NCBI GenBank assembly: GCA_016287065.1
Contig: JAEEVB010000098.1
Location: 1-8,556, forward strand
From: Muribaculaceae bacterium
GTDB lineage: Bacteria; Bacteroidota; Bacteroidia; Bacteroidales; Muribaculaceae
DNA length: 8,556 bases
Direction of reading: 5' to 3'
The notes under the pieces were generated by a model. That model searched no databases. It had not been told where the DNA came from and worked only from the letters and a program-made list of their open reading frames with translations. Shown in pieces: positions 1 through 5,462 of the stretch. Every line of letters begins with the position of its first letter. Within the stretch, counting starts at the first letter, position 1. The translations under genes and the position numbers were made by a program.

Positions 1-738
1 GTGCCCCGTCTTCCTGTAGCATGCCATGGAACTGGGGTAGGTCGAGATGTTGTCGATGCCCAGGTCACCCAGCGGGAACAGTTCCACTAGCGAATTGTCA
101 GCGGGTTCCTTGTTGATGATATAGAGGTAGCCATCCATATCCACGCCATAGAGCAAGCCATTGCTGCTGAAGGCGATAGCGGCAAACTGCGTCATCACGT
201 CGCCAATGATGGTCTTCTTGGGTGTGTCGGTCGAGAAGTCGATGGTGGCGAGTCTGCGGCCCAGCACCTCAAAACTCATGTTGAAGTTGTAGAAAATGCC
301 GTAGTTCAGGCCCGTGATGGGGTCGTGCGCCATGCCGCAGCTCGAGATGAGGTTGGCATAGGTGCTCGACAACCATTTGGCCTTTTGTTGTGTCCACGTC
401 TCCATGTCGTACTGCACATGGTAGATGTAGTAGGTGATGCCGTCGTAGGGGTCGTTCACTTGCTTGAAGTGGATGCCCTTCATCATGCCGTCTTCATACA
501 CGGCACCGCCCAGCGGAGCCTGGAGCACATCGCGGCCCTCGGTGAGTTTCGTGAGCTGGCCGCCGTCGGTGAGTTCAAGACTGTAGATGCCTTCCTGGTT
601 GTTACCAGTGGTCCAGGAGTCGGCTTTCACCACGCCGCACAGGAACTTGGGTGAGTAGGGTGCCTTGGCTTGCATCAGCAATGGGAGCATGGCTATGGCC
701 AGCACGGTACCAAGGACTTTAGTTGCAATTTTTTTCAT
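1..738 (-). CDS. Secreted protein of unknown function (5' part; runs off the window)
   Basis: The minus-strand frame is open from ATG at 738 down to base 1, giving 246 residues with no stop, so the C-terminus is missing. The N-terminus is a clear Sec signal peptide: MKK, a hydrophobic stretch (residues 8-22), then a likely cut after MQAKA. The mature part alternates short hydrophobic and Gly/Asn/Asp turns, including the phrases LNYGIFYNF (about 144-152) and GLLYGVDMDGYLYIIN (about 194-209). Such blade-like segments are usual in beta-propeller or fibronectin-associated exported proteins of Bacteroidales. I do not recognise a specific family. It has its own promoter and is divergent from the LytTR gene, so it need not belong to the downstream system. 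A surface or secreted role is inferred only from the signal peptide. Confidence 0.8.
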   Translation of the reverse strand, partial: MKKIATKVLGTVLAIAMLPLLMQAKAPYSPKFLCGVVKADSWTTGNNQEGIYSLELTDGGQLTKLTEGRDVLQAPLGGAVYEDGMMKGIHFKQVNDPYDGITYYIYHVQYDMETWTQQKAKWLSSTYANLISSCGMAHDPITGLNYGIFYNFNMSFEVLGRRLATIDFSTDTPKKTIIGDVMTQFAAIAFSSNGLLYGVDMDGYLYIINKEPADNSLVELFPLGDLGIDNISTYPSSMACYRKTGH

Positions 739-774
739 ATTTAGTAATAAGGTTAGGAATATTTCACTGCAAAT

Positions 775-806
775 CTTATATGCTCATTCGGTAACGAATG
801 CATAAG
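775..806 (-). promoter_or_regulatory. Imperfect hairpin at the predicted 5' end of the leader
   Basis: CATTCG (785-790) and CGAATG (795-800) are perfect complements around the loop GTAA. The stem continues, with bulges, through TATG (779-782) and CATA (801-804) and ends near 775/806. Its outer edge lies at the transcription start predicted from the adjacent promoter, so the mRNA would begin with a stem-loop. A 5' stabilising or regulatory role is inference. Confidence 0.4.
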
Positions 807-812
807 ATGGCA

Positions 813-842
813 CAAAGTTAGCAAATATTCTTGACATCGCAA
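813..842 (-). promoter_or_regulatory. Bacteroidetes-type promoter of the secreted-protein gene
   Basis: Read on the minus strand, TTG (842-840) is followed after 19 bases by TAACTTTG (820-813). This fits the -33 TTG / -7 TAnnTTTG consensus of the Bacteroidetes primary sigma factor. Transcription would start near 805-808, giving a leader of about 70 bases before the ATG at 738. Confidence 0.75.
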
Positions 843-874
843 CAATGCTATTCATCCCGCCTGCCTCTGCCTGA

Positions 875-906
875 TTTGCTCATTTCAGAAAAAAGTAGTA
901 TTTTTG
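875..906 (+). promoter_or_regulatory. Bacteroidetes-type promoter of the LytTR/FHA unit
   Basis: TTTG at 875-878 is followed after 20 bases by TATTTTTG at 899-906, a full match to the -33/-7 consensus. The predicted start of transcription (about 910-914) coincides with the ATG at 914, implying a leaderless or almost leaderless mRNA. It is divergent from the promoter at 813-842. Confidence 0.75.
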
Positions 907-913
907 CCTTGAT

Positions 914-1276
914 ATGAAGCACCTGTTACTTTTTAATACCCGCGACCAGTTGCTCAGGCTCGACATTTCCCGTGTGGTGTACTTCGAGGCCGACGGCAAT
1001 TATACCCATGTGGTGGCGATGAACAAACTCAAGTCGACCATTGGCGCCACGCTGGCGCGCACCGAGACCGCCCTGGCACAGCAGCTGGGCGAGCAGGCCC
1101 GGCGTTTTATGCGAGTGGGCAAGCGCTTTATTGTGAATCTTGACTTCGTTTACAGCGTCGACTTGGCGCATCAGCGTCTGGTGATGTCAGATATGGCCAC
1201 CTTTGCCTTTCAGCTGCCGGTATCGAAAGATGCCCTGCGCCGCATGCGAGAACTCATTGTGGCAGCGCGGGTGTAA
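914..1276 (+). CDS. Stand-alone LytTR-type DNA-binding transcription regulator
   Basis: The 120-residue protein is almost entirely one LytTR domain. It has the opening beta-strand segment IsRVVYFEADGNYTHV (about 19-33), the central MRVGKRFIVNLDFVYSV (about 66-82), and a closing strand-helix region (LPVSKDALRRM). LytTR domains bind DNA through beta-strands, usually at the C-terminus of two-component response regulators. Here no receiver domain or membrane segment is present, so the activating signal must come from elsewhere. The start is fixed by a stop codon at 896-898 in the same frame and by the domain beginning almost at residue 1. It lies 30 bases ahead of the FHA gene with no promoter between, so the two are probably co-transcribed. 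Control of the neighbouring kinase/caspase units is a reasonable inference but no binding site is proven. Confidence 0.88.
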   Translation: MKHLLLFNTRDQLLRLDISRVVYFEADGNYTHVVAMNKLKSTIGATLARTETALAQQLGEQARRFMRVGKRFIVNLDFVYSVDLAHQRLVMSDMATFAFQLPVSKDALRRMRELIVAARV

Positions 1277-1306
1277 ATTGTTTTTTAGATAATAAATGAA
1301 TTAAAT

Positions 1307-1990
1307 ATGAAAGAGATTTTGATAGGTCGTGATGCCGAAACCAACAAATTGCGTATCACCGTCGATGGCAAGAGTGCTGCCTTTGGTGCCGCCGACAGCG
1401 TGCCCCGCAGTGTATCGCAACAGCATGTGAAACTCACCATTGGCAACGACGGCTCGCTGCTGCTCACCAACCTGAATGTGGATAACGACACTTTCGTTAA
1501 CCATCGCGGAATCGAAGCCAAGTATATCACCCACGGCGACCGCATCACCCTGGGCGGCGAGAACTATAAACTCACATGGGACATCCTCGACCCTTTCATC
1601 CCCAAGATGGCCGACATTAGTGGGTTGCAGCAGGTGTGGGACGAATACCAGGAAAAACGACTCCAGATGCAAATCAAGGAACGTCGCTTCAACACGCTGC
1701 GTTCGGCCACCGGCTTGCTCACCATGGCTGCCATGGTGCTGGGCTTCAGCATTGGCAGGGGTGGGGCAGTGTTCTTCCTCTATATTGCCGCTGCCGTCAT
1801 CTCGCTCGTCTTCTTCGTCATTGCCTTTATGCAGTCGTCGCGCATTCCGCGCGAGCAAGACCAGCTCCTGCAAGACACCAAGCGCTGCTACAAGTGCCCC
1901 GCTTGTGGCCGACTGCTCAATTTGCAAGACTTCGAGATGCTGCGCCAGAGTTCTGGCTGCCCTCATTGCAAGGTGCAGTGGAAGAAATAA
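1307..1990 (+). CDS. Membrane FHA-domain protein with C-terminal zinc ribbon
   Basis: The 227-residue protein has three parts. Residues 1-95 form an FHA domain, a phosphothreonine reader, with the expected landmarks: G7-R8, S37-x-x-H40, N60-D-T-F-V-N65, and a closing HGDRITLGG (76-84). Residues 134-149 and 154-175 are two hydrophobic segments that can form a membrane hairpin, placing both ends in the cytoplasm. Residues 197-221 carry two CxxC knuckles (C197/C200 and C218/C221), a zinc ribbon. Arg8, Ser37 and His40 are the usual phosphopeptide-binding or structural residues, so it should be a functional reader. Its likely ligands are substrates of the kinase at 5463. A mirror-image zinc-ribbon/FHA protein is encoded at 3921. 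The partner of the zinc ribbon is unknown. Confidence 0.88.
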   Translation: MKEILIGRDAETNKLRITVDGKSAAFGAADSVPRSVSQQHVKLTIGNDGSLLLTNLNVDNDTFVNHRGIEAKYITHGDRITLGGENYKLTWDILDPFIPKMADISGLQQVWDEYQEKRLQMQIKERRFNTLRSATGLLTMAAMVLGFSIGRGGAVFFLYIAAAVISLVFFVIAFMQSSRIPREQDQLLQDTKRCYKCPACGRLLNLQDFEMLRQSSGCPHCKVQWKK

Positions 1991-2084
1991 CTACCAGAAA
2001 TAATAGTATTTGGGTGAGGTGATGCAAAATCTCATCTCGCAAAGGCATTTCGTCACTAAAACGCTATGTTTTGTGGAGAACACG

Positions 2085-2111
2085 GGCCAAAGTCTTGACA
2101 ACGCTTTGGCC
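2085..2111. promoter_or_regulatory. Perfect inverted repeat straddling a -33 element (candidate operator)
   Basis: GGCCAAAG (2085-2092) and CTTTGGCC (2104-2111) are perfect 8-base inverted arms separated by 11 bases. The -33 TTG at 2095-2097 lies inside the loop. No T-tract follows directly, so a terminator is less likely than an operator; a bound dimer would block the promoter. The binding protein is unknown. Confidence 0.5.
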
Positions 2112-2125
2112 GGATTGTAATTTTG
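2095..2125 (+). promoter_or_regulatory. Bacteroidetes-type promoter of the caspase/phosphatase unit
   Basis: TTG (2095-2097), a 20-base spacer and TAATTTTG (2118-2125) match the -33/-7 consensus. Transcription would begin near 2130, about 37 bases before the ATG at 2168. The bases from the -7 element onward (TAAyTTTGCAACA) are nearly the same as those of the kinase promoter at 5384-5396, suggesting joint control. Confidence 0.8.
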
Positions 2126-2167
2126 CAACATCAGAACATTTTTACAAACCACAAAAATATCACAACT

Positions 2168-3118
2168 ATGAACACTGAAGACCAGACCATCTACGGAGCA
2201 GCAGCCCAACAGCCCGCAGCCAACCAGAAAACCAGTAGTAACACAATAGGAGGCAATACCTGGAAGCGTGTGGCCATCGCCGGAACGTCGGCCATCGTGC
2301 TCGGTGCCGGCACCATTGCCGCTACCCGCCTGTTTAGCCACGACGAAGTGGCTGCCGATGGCAACGAAGCCGGAGGCGAACTGCATGTGGCCGAAGTTGA
2401 CCAGAACCAGAGTTTTGCCGACGCTTTTGCCGACGCTCGCGAACAAGTGGGCGAGGGTGGCGTTTTCCACTGGCATGGCAATGTCTACAGCACCTATACC
2501 TCTGAAGAGTGGGACAGCCTCACTCCCGCCGAGCGTGATGCCTTTGCCCAGCAGGTGCAGCCCGAGATTGCCGACGAGGCTCAGAACCCCACGGGAGTAG
2601 AACACACGGCACATCACACCGAAACGCACCATGAGCAGCCCGAAGCTCAATCCGACAAGCAGCCCGCAGAACACGACCAACCTGCCGGACACACCGAGCA
2701 GCACGAGCAGCACGACCAGCCCACTGGTGGCACCGCTCACACTGCTGGCGCCGAAGGTGGGGGTCACGAGCCCGAAGTTCACTTCTTGGGTGTGGAAACC
2801 GGCGAGATTGAAGGGCAGCCGGTGAATGTGGGCCACATGTCGGTCGACGATGTGCATGTGGCACTCATCGATGTCGACAACGACCGCGTGTTTGATGTAT
2901 CGATTGCCGATACCAATCGTAACAACCAGTTTGATGAGCAAGACCGCATCGAGGACATCAGCGACATGAATCTGTCGGTCGACCAGTTTGCTGAGGCATC
3001 TGTTCAAGAGGCCACGGTCAACCCCGACGATCCCAGCATGGCCATGAATCAGGGTCAGCACGACCTTGCCCCCGACATGCCCGACTATGTGAACGATGCC
3101 GATGTGCAGATGGTCTAA
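2168..3118 (+). CDS. Single-pass membrane protein with His-rich stalk and Ca2+-loop-like motifs; function unknown
   Basis: The protein is 316 residues from ATG 2168. An in-frame TTG at 2123 lies inside the -7 promoter box and is not a credible start. The order is: a short Thr/Gln-rich cytoplasmic tail (1-34), a membrane segment (35-51) preceded by K33-R34 so that the C-terminus is outside, and an acidic region. Next comes a conserved-looking block with FADAFADAREQVG and GGVFHWHGNVYSTY (about 83-110). A stalk (about 146-205) holds a dozen histidines and two HDQPxG copies. Near the C-terminus, DVDNDRVFD and DTNRNNQFDEQD fit DxDxDxxxD and EF-hand/dockerin loop spacing. I know similar FHWHG-type blocks from unnamed Bacteroidales proteins but no function. 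First gene of its unit, 29 bases before the caspase gene. Metal binding is inferred from composition. Confidence 0.8.
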   Translation: MNTEDQTIYGAAAQQPAANQKTSSNTIGGNTWKRVAIAGTSAIVLGAGTIAATRLFSHDEVAADGNEAGGELHVAEVDQNQSFADAFADAREQVGEGGVFHWHGNVYSTYTSEEWDSLTPAERDAFAQQVQPEIADEAQNPTGVEHTAHHTETHHEQPEAQSDKQPAEHDQPAGHTEQHEQHDQPTGGTAHTAGAEGGGHEPEVHFLGVETGEIEGQPVNVGHMSVDDVHVALIDVDNDRVFDVSIADTNRNNQFDEQDRIEDISDMNLSVDQFAEASVQEATVNPDDPSMAMNQGQHDLAPDMPDYVNDADVQMV

Positions 3119-3147
3119 TTTCATACACTACAGCAACTACAAGAACT

Positions 3148-3864
3148 ATGCTTAAACGAATGCAACTCCTTATCACATTCCTGGTGCTGGCCCTCACGGC
3201 CAGTGCCAAGAGTTATGTGATGCTGGTGGGTATGGCCGACTATCCCGGCACCCGAAACGATTTGAAACTGAGTGCCAACGATGCCGAGGTGATGAAAGCA
3301 CTCTATGGCCATCAGGATGCCGAAACCGTGATTCTCACCAACAGCAATGCTACCGTCGAGGCAGTCAAAAAGGCCATGACCGACCTCTTTGCCCGTGCCG
3401 GTGCCGACGATGCCGTGATCATGTTCTTCAGCGGCCACGGCGTGCCGGGCGGATTTGTGTGCTACGACAATCTGTTGCGTTACGACGATATTACCCATGC
3501 CATGCTCGCCAGCCCTGCCAAAGTCAAGATGGTGTGGGCCGATGCTTGCTACTCGGGTAAGGCACGCAATACCAATCGCCGCTCTCACAAGCCTGCCGAG
3601 ACAAGCGTCATGTTCTTCCTCTCGTCGCGCACCAACGAGACATCAATCGAGAAACGCACCTGGAAAAACAGCCTGTTTACCGCTTATCTCGAACGTGGAT
3701 TGCGCGGTGGTGCCGATACCGACCTGAACCGCACCATCACGGCGCGCGAACTGTTCGACTTTGTGAGCAAGGGCGTGACTGAGTCTTCACGCAACCGCCA
3801 GCACCCCGTCATGTGGGGCAATTTCGACAACGATATGCCCGTCATGAGCTGGCCAAAAAACTGA
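3148..3864 (+). CDS. Exported caspase-fold cysteine peptidase (C14-type)
   Basis: The 238-residue protein starts with a Sec signal peptide (MLKR, then a hydrophobic run to about residue 18, likely cut after TASA). The rest is one compact caspase-fold domain. It has the opening strand SYVMLVGMADYPG, the helix LKLSANDAEVM, the catalytic His in FFSGHG (H97), and the catalytic Cys in WADACYSG (C134). Asp132, two residues before the Cys, matches the metacaspase/orthocaspase pattern that favours Arg or Lys at the cut site. Both catalytic residues are intact, so it should be active. Unlike most bacterial caspase-fold effectors it carries no fused sensor domain and is apparently exported to the periplasm or beyond. 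It lies between a membrane protein and an FHA protein in one unit, consistent with a protease output of the phospho-signalling genes. The substrate is unknown. Confidence 0.9.
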   Translation: MLKRMQLLITFLVLALTASAKSYVMLVGMADYPGTRNDLKLSANDAEVMKALYGHQDAETVILTNSNATVEAVKKAMTDLFARAGADDAVIMFFSGHGVPGGFVCYDNLLRYDDITHAMLASPAKVKMVWADACYSGKARNTNRRSHKPAETSVMFFLSSRTNETSIEKRTWKNSLFTAYLERGLRGGADTDLNRTITARELFDFVSKGVTESSRNRQHPVMWGNFDNDMPVMSWPKN

Positions 3865-3909
3865 TAACTGACAACTGATATCTGACAACTGACAACTGAC
3901 ATCTGAAAA
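3861..3909. repeat. Tandem 7-base repeat array (CTGAyAA), seven units
   Basis: Units are CTGATAA, CTGACAA, CTGATAT, CTGACAA, CTGACAA, CTGACAT and CTGAAAA, end to end. The first supplies the TGA stop of the caspase gene. Because seven is not a multiple of three, successive units place TGA in all three forward frames. The array fills most of the gap to the next gene. Confidence 0.9.
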
Positions 3910-3920
3910 CTACATAAAAT

Positions 3921-4436
3921 ATGGAAAGCAAAATCATAACCTGCCCTGCATGCCGTGGGCGACTGGAGGTGACAAACCCCAACGACGAACCTGTGCTCAT
4001 GGTCAAGTGCCCTAATCCACAGTGTGGAGTGCGCATTCGCGTACGCTTCGACACAGGCAAGACCATTCTGGCTCCCGAACGCGAAGCCGCCACAGTACCA
4101 GGCTATCTCACGCACAATGGGCAGCATTACACTTTAAGCGAAGGCCGCAACGTTGTGGGCCGTGCAAGCCAGTCGGGTAGCGCTACCGTGGGCATTGTCA
4201 CCGACGACAAGACCATGAGTCGCGAACACTGCCTCCTGGAGGCGATTACTACCAAGAGCGGCCATGTGAAAGTGGTGCTCAGCGACTTGCGCGATGCCGA
4301 GAAAATGCAGGCTCGCCCCGTGTTGCTCAACGATGAGCCCGTGCTTCACGGCGAGCGTCTTGTGCTCGACAATGGCGACGAACTTGTGCTGGGAACCCAG
4401 CTGCTGCGTTTCACCCAAAAACCGCTTGAATCATGA
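3921..4436 (+). CDS. Cytoplasmic zinc-ribbon/FHA protein
   Basis: This 171-residue protein has no signal or membrane segment. Residues 8-35 form a zinc ribbon with C8-x2-C11 and C30-x4-C35. From about residue 68 to 166 it is an FHA domain: VVGR (G80-R81), S100-R-E-H103, the turn LLNDEPV, then LxxGDxLxLG-like NGDELVLGTQLL. Arg81, Ser100 and His103 are the expected phosphothreonine-binding or structural positions. It reverses the order of the FHA-membrane-zinc-ribbon protein at 1307. Its stop overlaps the start of the PP2C gene in ATGA, implying translational coupling and probably a shared complex. A role as adaptor between kinase products and phosphatase or peptidase is inferred. Confidence 0.87.
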   Translation: MESKIITCPACRGRLEVTNPNDEPVLMVKCPNPQCGVRIRVRFDTGKTILAPEREAATVPGYLTHNGQHYTLSEGRNVVGRASQSGSATVGIVTDDKTMSREHCLLEAITTKSGHVKVVLSDLRDAEKMQARPVLLNDEPVLHGERLVLDNGDELVLGTQLLRFTQKPLES

Positions 4437-5335
4437 AATTCTCTATACATCAGCCCATCTCTATGCAGGAACTGGGCCATCGCGACAACCAGGAAGACAG
4501 CATGCACCCCCTCGTGGGTGCTGCTACCACTGCCGACCGCCTCTTCATCGTGTGCGATGGCATGGGAGGCCATGAGAATGGCGAGGTAGCAAGCCAGCTG
4601 GTGTGCAGCGAGTTGGCCAAAGAATTGCTGGCACACTGGAATCCCGAGCAGCCTCTGGCCGACGAGGTGCTGCGTCGTGCACTCGACGAGGTACAAGACC
4701 GCCTCGACGAGCACGACAATGGCAGCCTGCGCAAGATGGGAACTACTCTCACACTTGTGGCCATGCACCGCGGTGGTGTGACCATGGCGCACATTGGCGA
4801 CAGCCGCATCTATCACATGCGCCCGGGCATCGGCATCCTCTACAAGTCGCGCGATCACTCGCTGGTCTACGACCTCTATTTGTCGGGTGAGATTACCCGT
4901 GAGCAGATGTCGTCGTCGGCTCGCAAGAATGTCATAACCCGCGCCCTTATGCCTTGCCAGGAGCGACGCCCCAAACTCGACATCACCCACACCACCAATG
5001 TGCAGCCTGGCGACTGGTTCATGCTGTGCAGCGACGGCGTTCTCGAGCAGTTCACCGACGAAGCATTGTTCAAGACTGTGACCGAAACTCCTGCTCAGCA
5101 GTTGCGGGAGCAGCTCATTGACCTCACCGCCGATAATGCCGACAATCACACGGCACACATGCTGCAGGTGGCCATCGTGGAGCGTGAATCGACCGACGAC
5201 CAGCAGCCTAACGACGAGGCCACCTCGCGTTACAATGCAATTGTGCTCGAGCAGGCTGCTCCGTCAGCAACCCCTGTGGCTCAAGACAAGCCACAGTCGG
5301 CTTGGAAGCGCTTCACCCACTGGCTCAAGAATTAA
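4433..5335 (+). CDS. PP2C-family Ser/Thr protein phosphatase
   Basis: The 300-residue protein carries the PP2C metal-binding and catalytic motifs in order. These are R17 with DNQED (18-22), CDGMGGHENG (D42, G43), MGTTL (102-106), HIGDSR (D123, R125), CSDGV (D201) and a final DNHTA (D237, N238). The acidic metal ligands are all present, so it should be an active Mn2+/Mg2+-dependent phosphatase, acting in the cytoplasm. The catalytic domain ends near residue 245. It is followed by a short, low-complexity tail ending WKRFTHWLKN, a basic-aromatic stretch that might touch the membrane but is too short to cross it. The ATG overlaps the preceding FHA gene's TGA. Paired with the kinase gene downstream, it is the natural eraser of kinase marks, as in other bacterial PP2C-kinase pairs. 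Confidence 0.92.
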   Translation: MKFSIHQPISMQELGHRDNQEDSMHPLVGAATTADRLFIVCDGMGGHENGEVASQLVCSELAKELLAHWNPEQPLADEVLRRALDEVQDRLDEHDNGSLRKMGTTLTLVAMHRGGVTMAHIGDSRIYHMRPGIGILYKSRDHSLVYDLYLSGEITREQMSSSARKNVITRALMPCQERRPKLDITHTTNVQPGDWFMLCSDGVLEQFTDEALFKTVTETPAQQLREQLIDLTADNADNHTAHMLQVAIVERESTDDQQPNDEATSRYNAIVLEQAAPSATPVAQDKPQSAWKRFTHWLKN

Positions 5336-5360
5336 GCACCTCTCGAAATTGCAAATAGTA

Positions 5361-5391
5361 TTGCCCACAAAATAGATAATTCGTAACTTTG
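5361..5391 (+). promoter_or_regulatory. Bacteroidetes-type promoter of the kinase/SUMF1/Avd unit
   Basis: TTG (5361-5363), a 20-base spacer and TAACTTTG (5384-5391) match the -33/-7 consensus. Transcription would start near 5397, leaving a leader of about 66 bases that contains the palindrome at 5425-5443. I find no further TAnnTTTG element ahead of the SUMF1 or Avd-like genes, so this promoter probably drives all three. Confidence 0.8.
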
Positions 5392-5424
5392 CAACACACA
5401 TTTAATTCAAAAAAGTCTATGTAC

Positions 5425-5443
5425 GGCGAGACGCAGTCTCGCT
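5425..5443 (+). repeat. Palindrome in the kinase mRNA leader
   Basis: GCGAGAC (5426-5432) and GTCTCGC (5436-5442) pair perfectly around the loop GCA, with a further G-U pair (5425/5443). The stem ends 19 bases before the kinase ATG. It is introduced by GTAC at 5421-5424, similar to the GTA before the palindrome at 7267-7286. It may be a dispersed palindromic repeat, a leader regulator, or both. Confidence 0.6.
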
Positions 5444-5462
5444 ACTATAACCGACAACAACT

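Noticed and set aside
781..884. Direct repeat TGCTCATT (781-788 and 877-884) in the divergent promoter region as a LytTR binding site
   Set aside because: An 8-base match in a 175-base gap can occur by chance, and the 96-base spacing does not fit paired LytTR sites.
2085..2125. Inverted repeat at 2085-2111 as a rho-independent terminator for the FHA gene
   Set aside because: No T-tract follows the stem directly, the loop is long (11 bases), and it overlaps a consensus promoter; an operator fits better.
2123..2167. TTG at 2123 as an upstream start adding 15 residues to the membrane protein
   Set aside because: The TTG lies inside the -7 promoter box, so it would not be in the mRNA. ATG 2168 has the CACAACT leader shared with other genes here.
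1991..3124. Long minus-strand open frame (377 codons) opposite the membrane-protein gene
   Set aside because: It mirrors the codon bias of the plus-strand gene, lacks a promoter or plausible leader, and its translation is low-complexity Val/Gly/His. The plus strand has a membrane segment and recognisable motifs.
3861..3909. CRISPR array
   Set aside because: The units are seven bases, contiguous, without spacers, and there are no cas genes nearby.
4346..5158. Minus-strand open frame (270 codons) opposite the PP2C gene
   Set aside because: The plus-strand frame contains every PP2C motif in order; the antisense translation has no recognisable domain.
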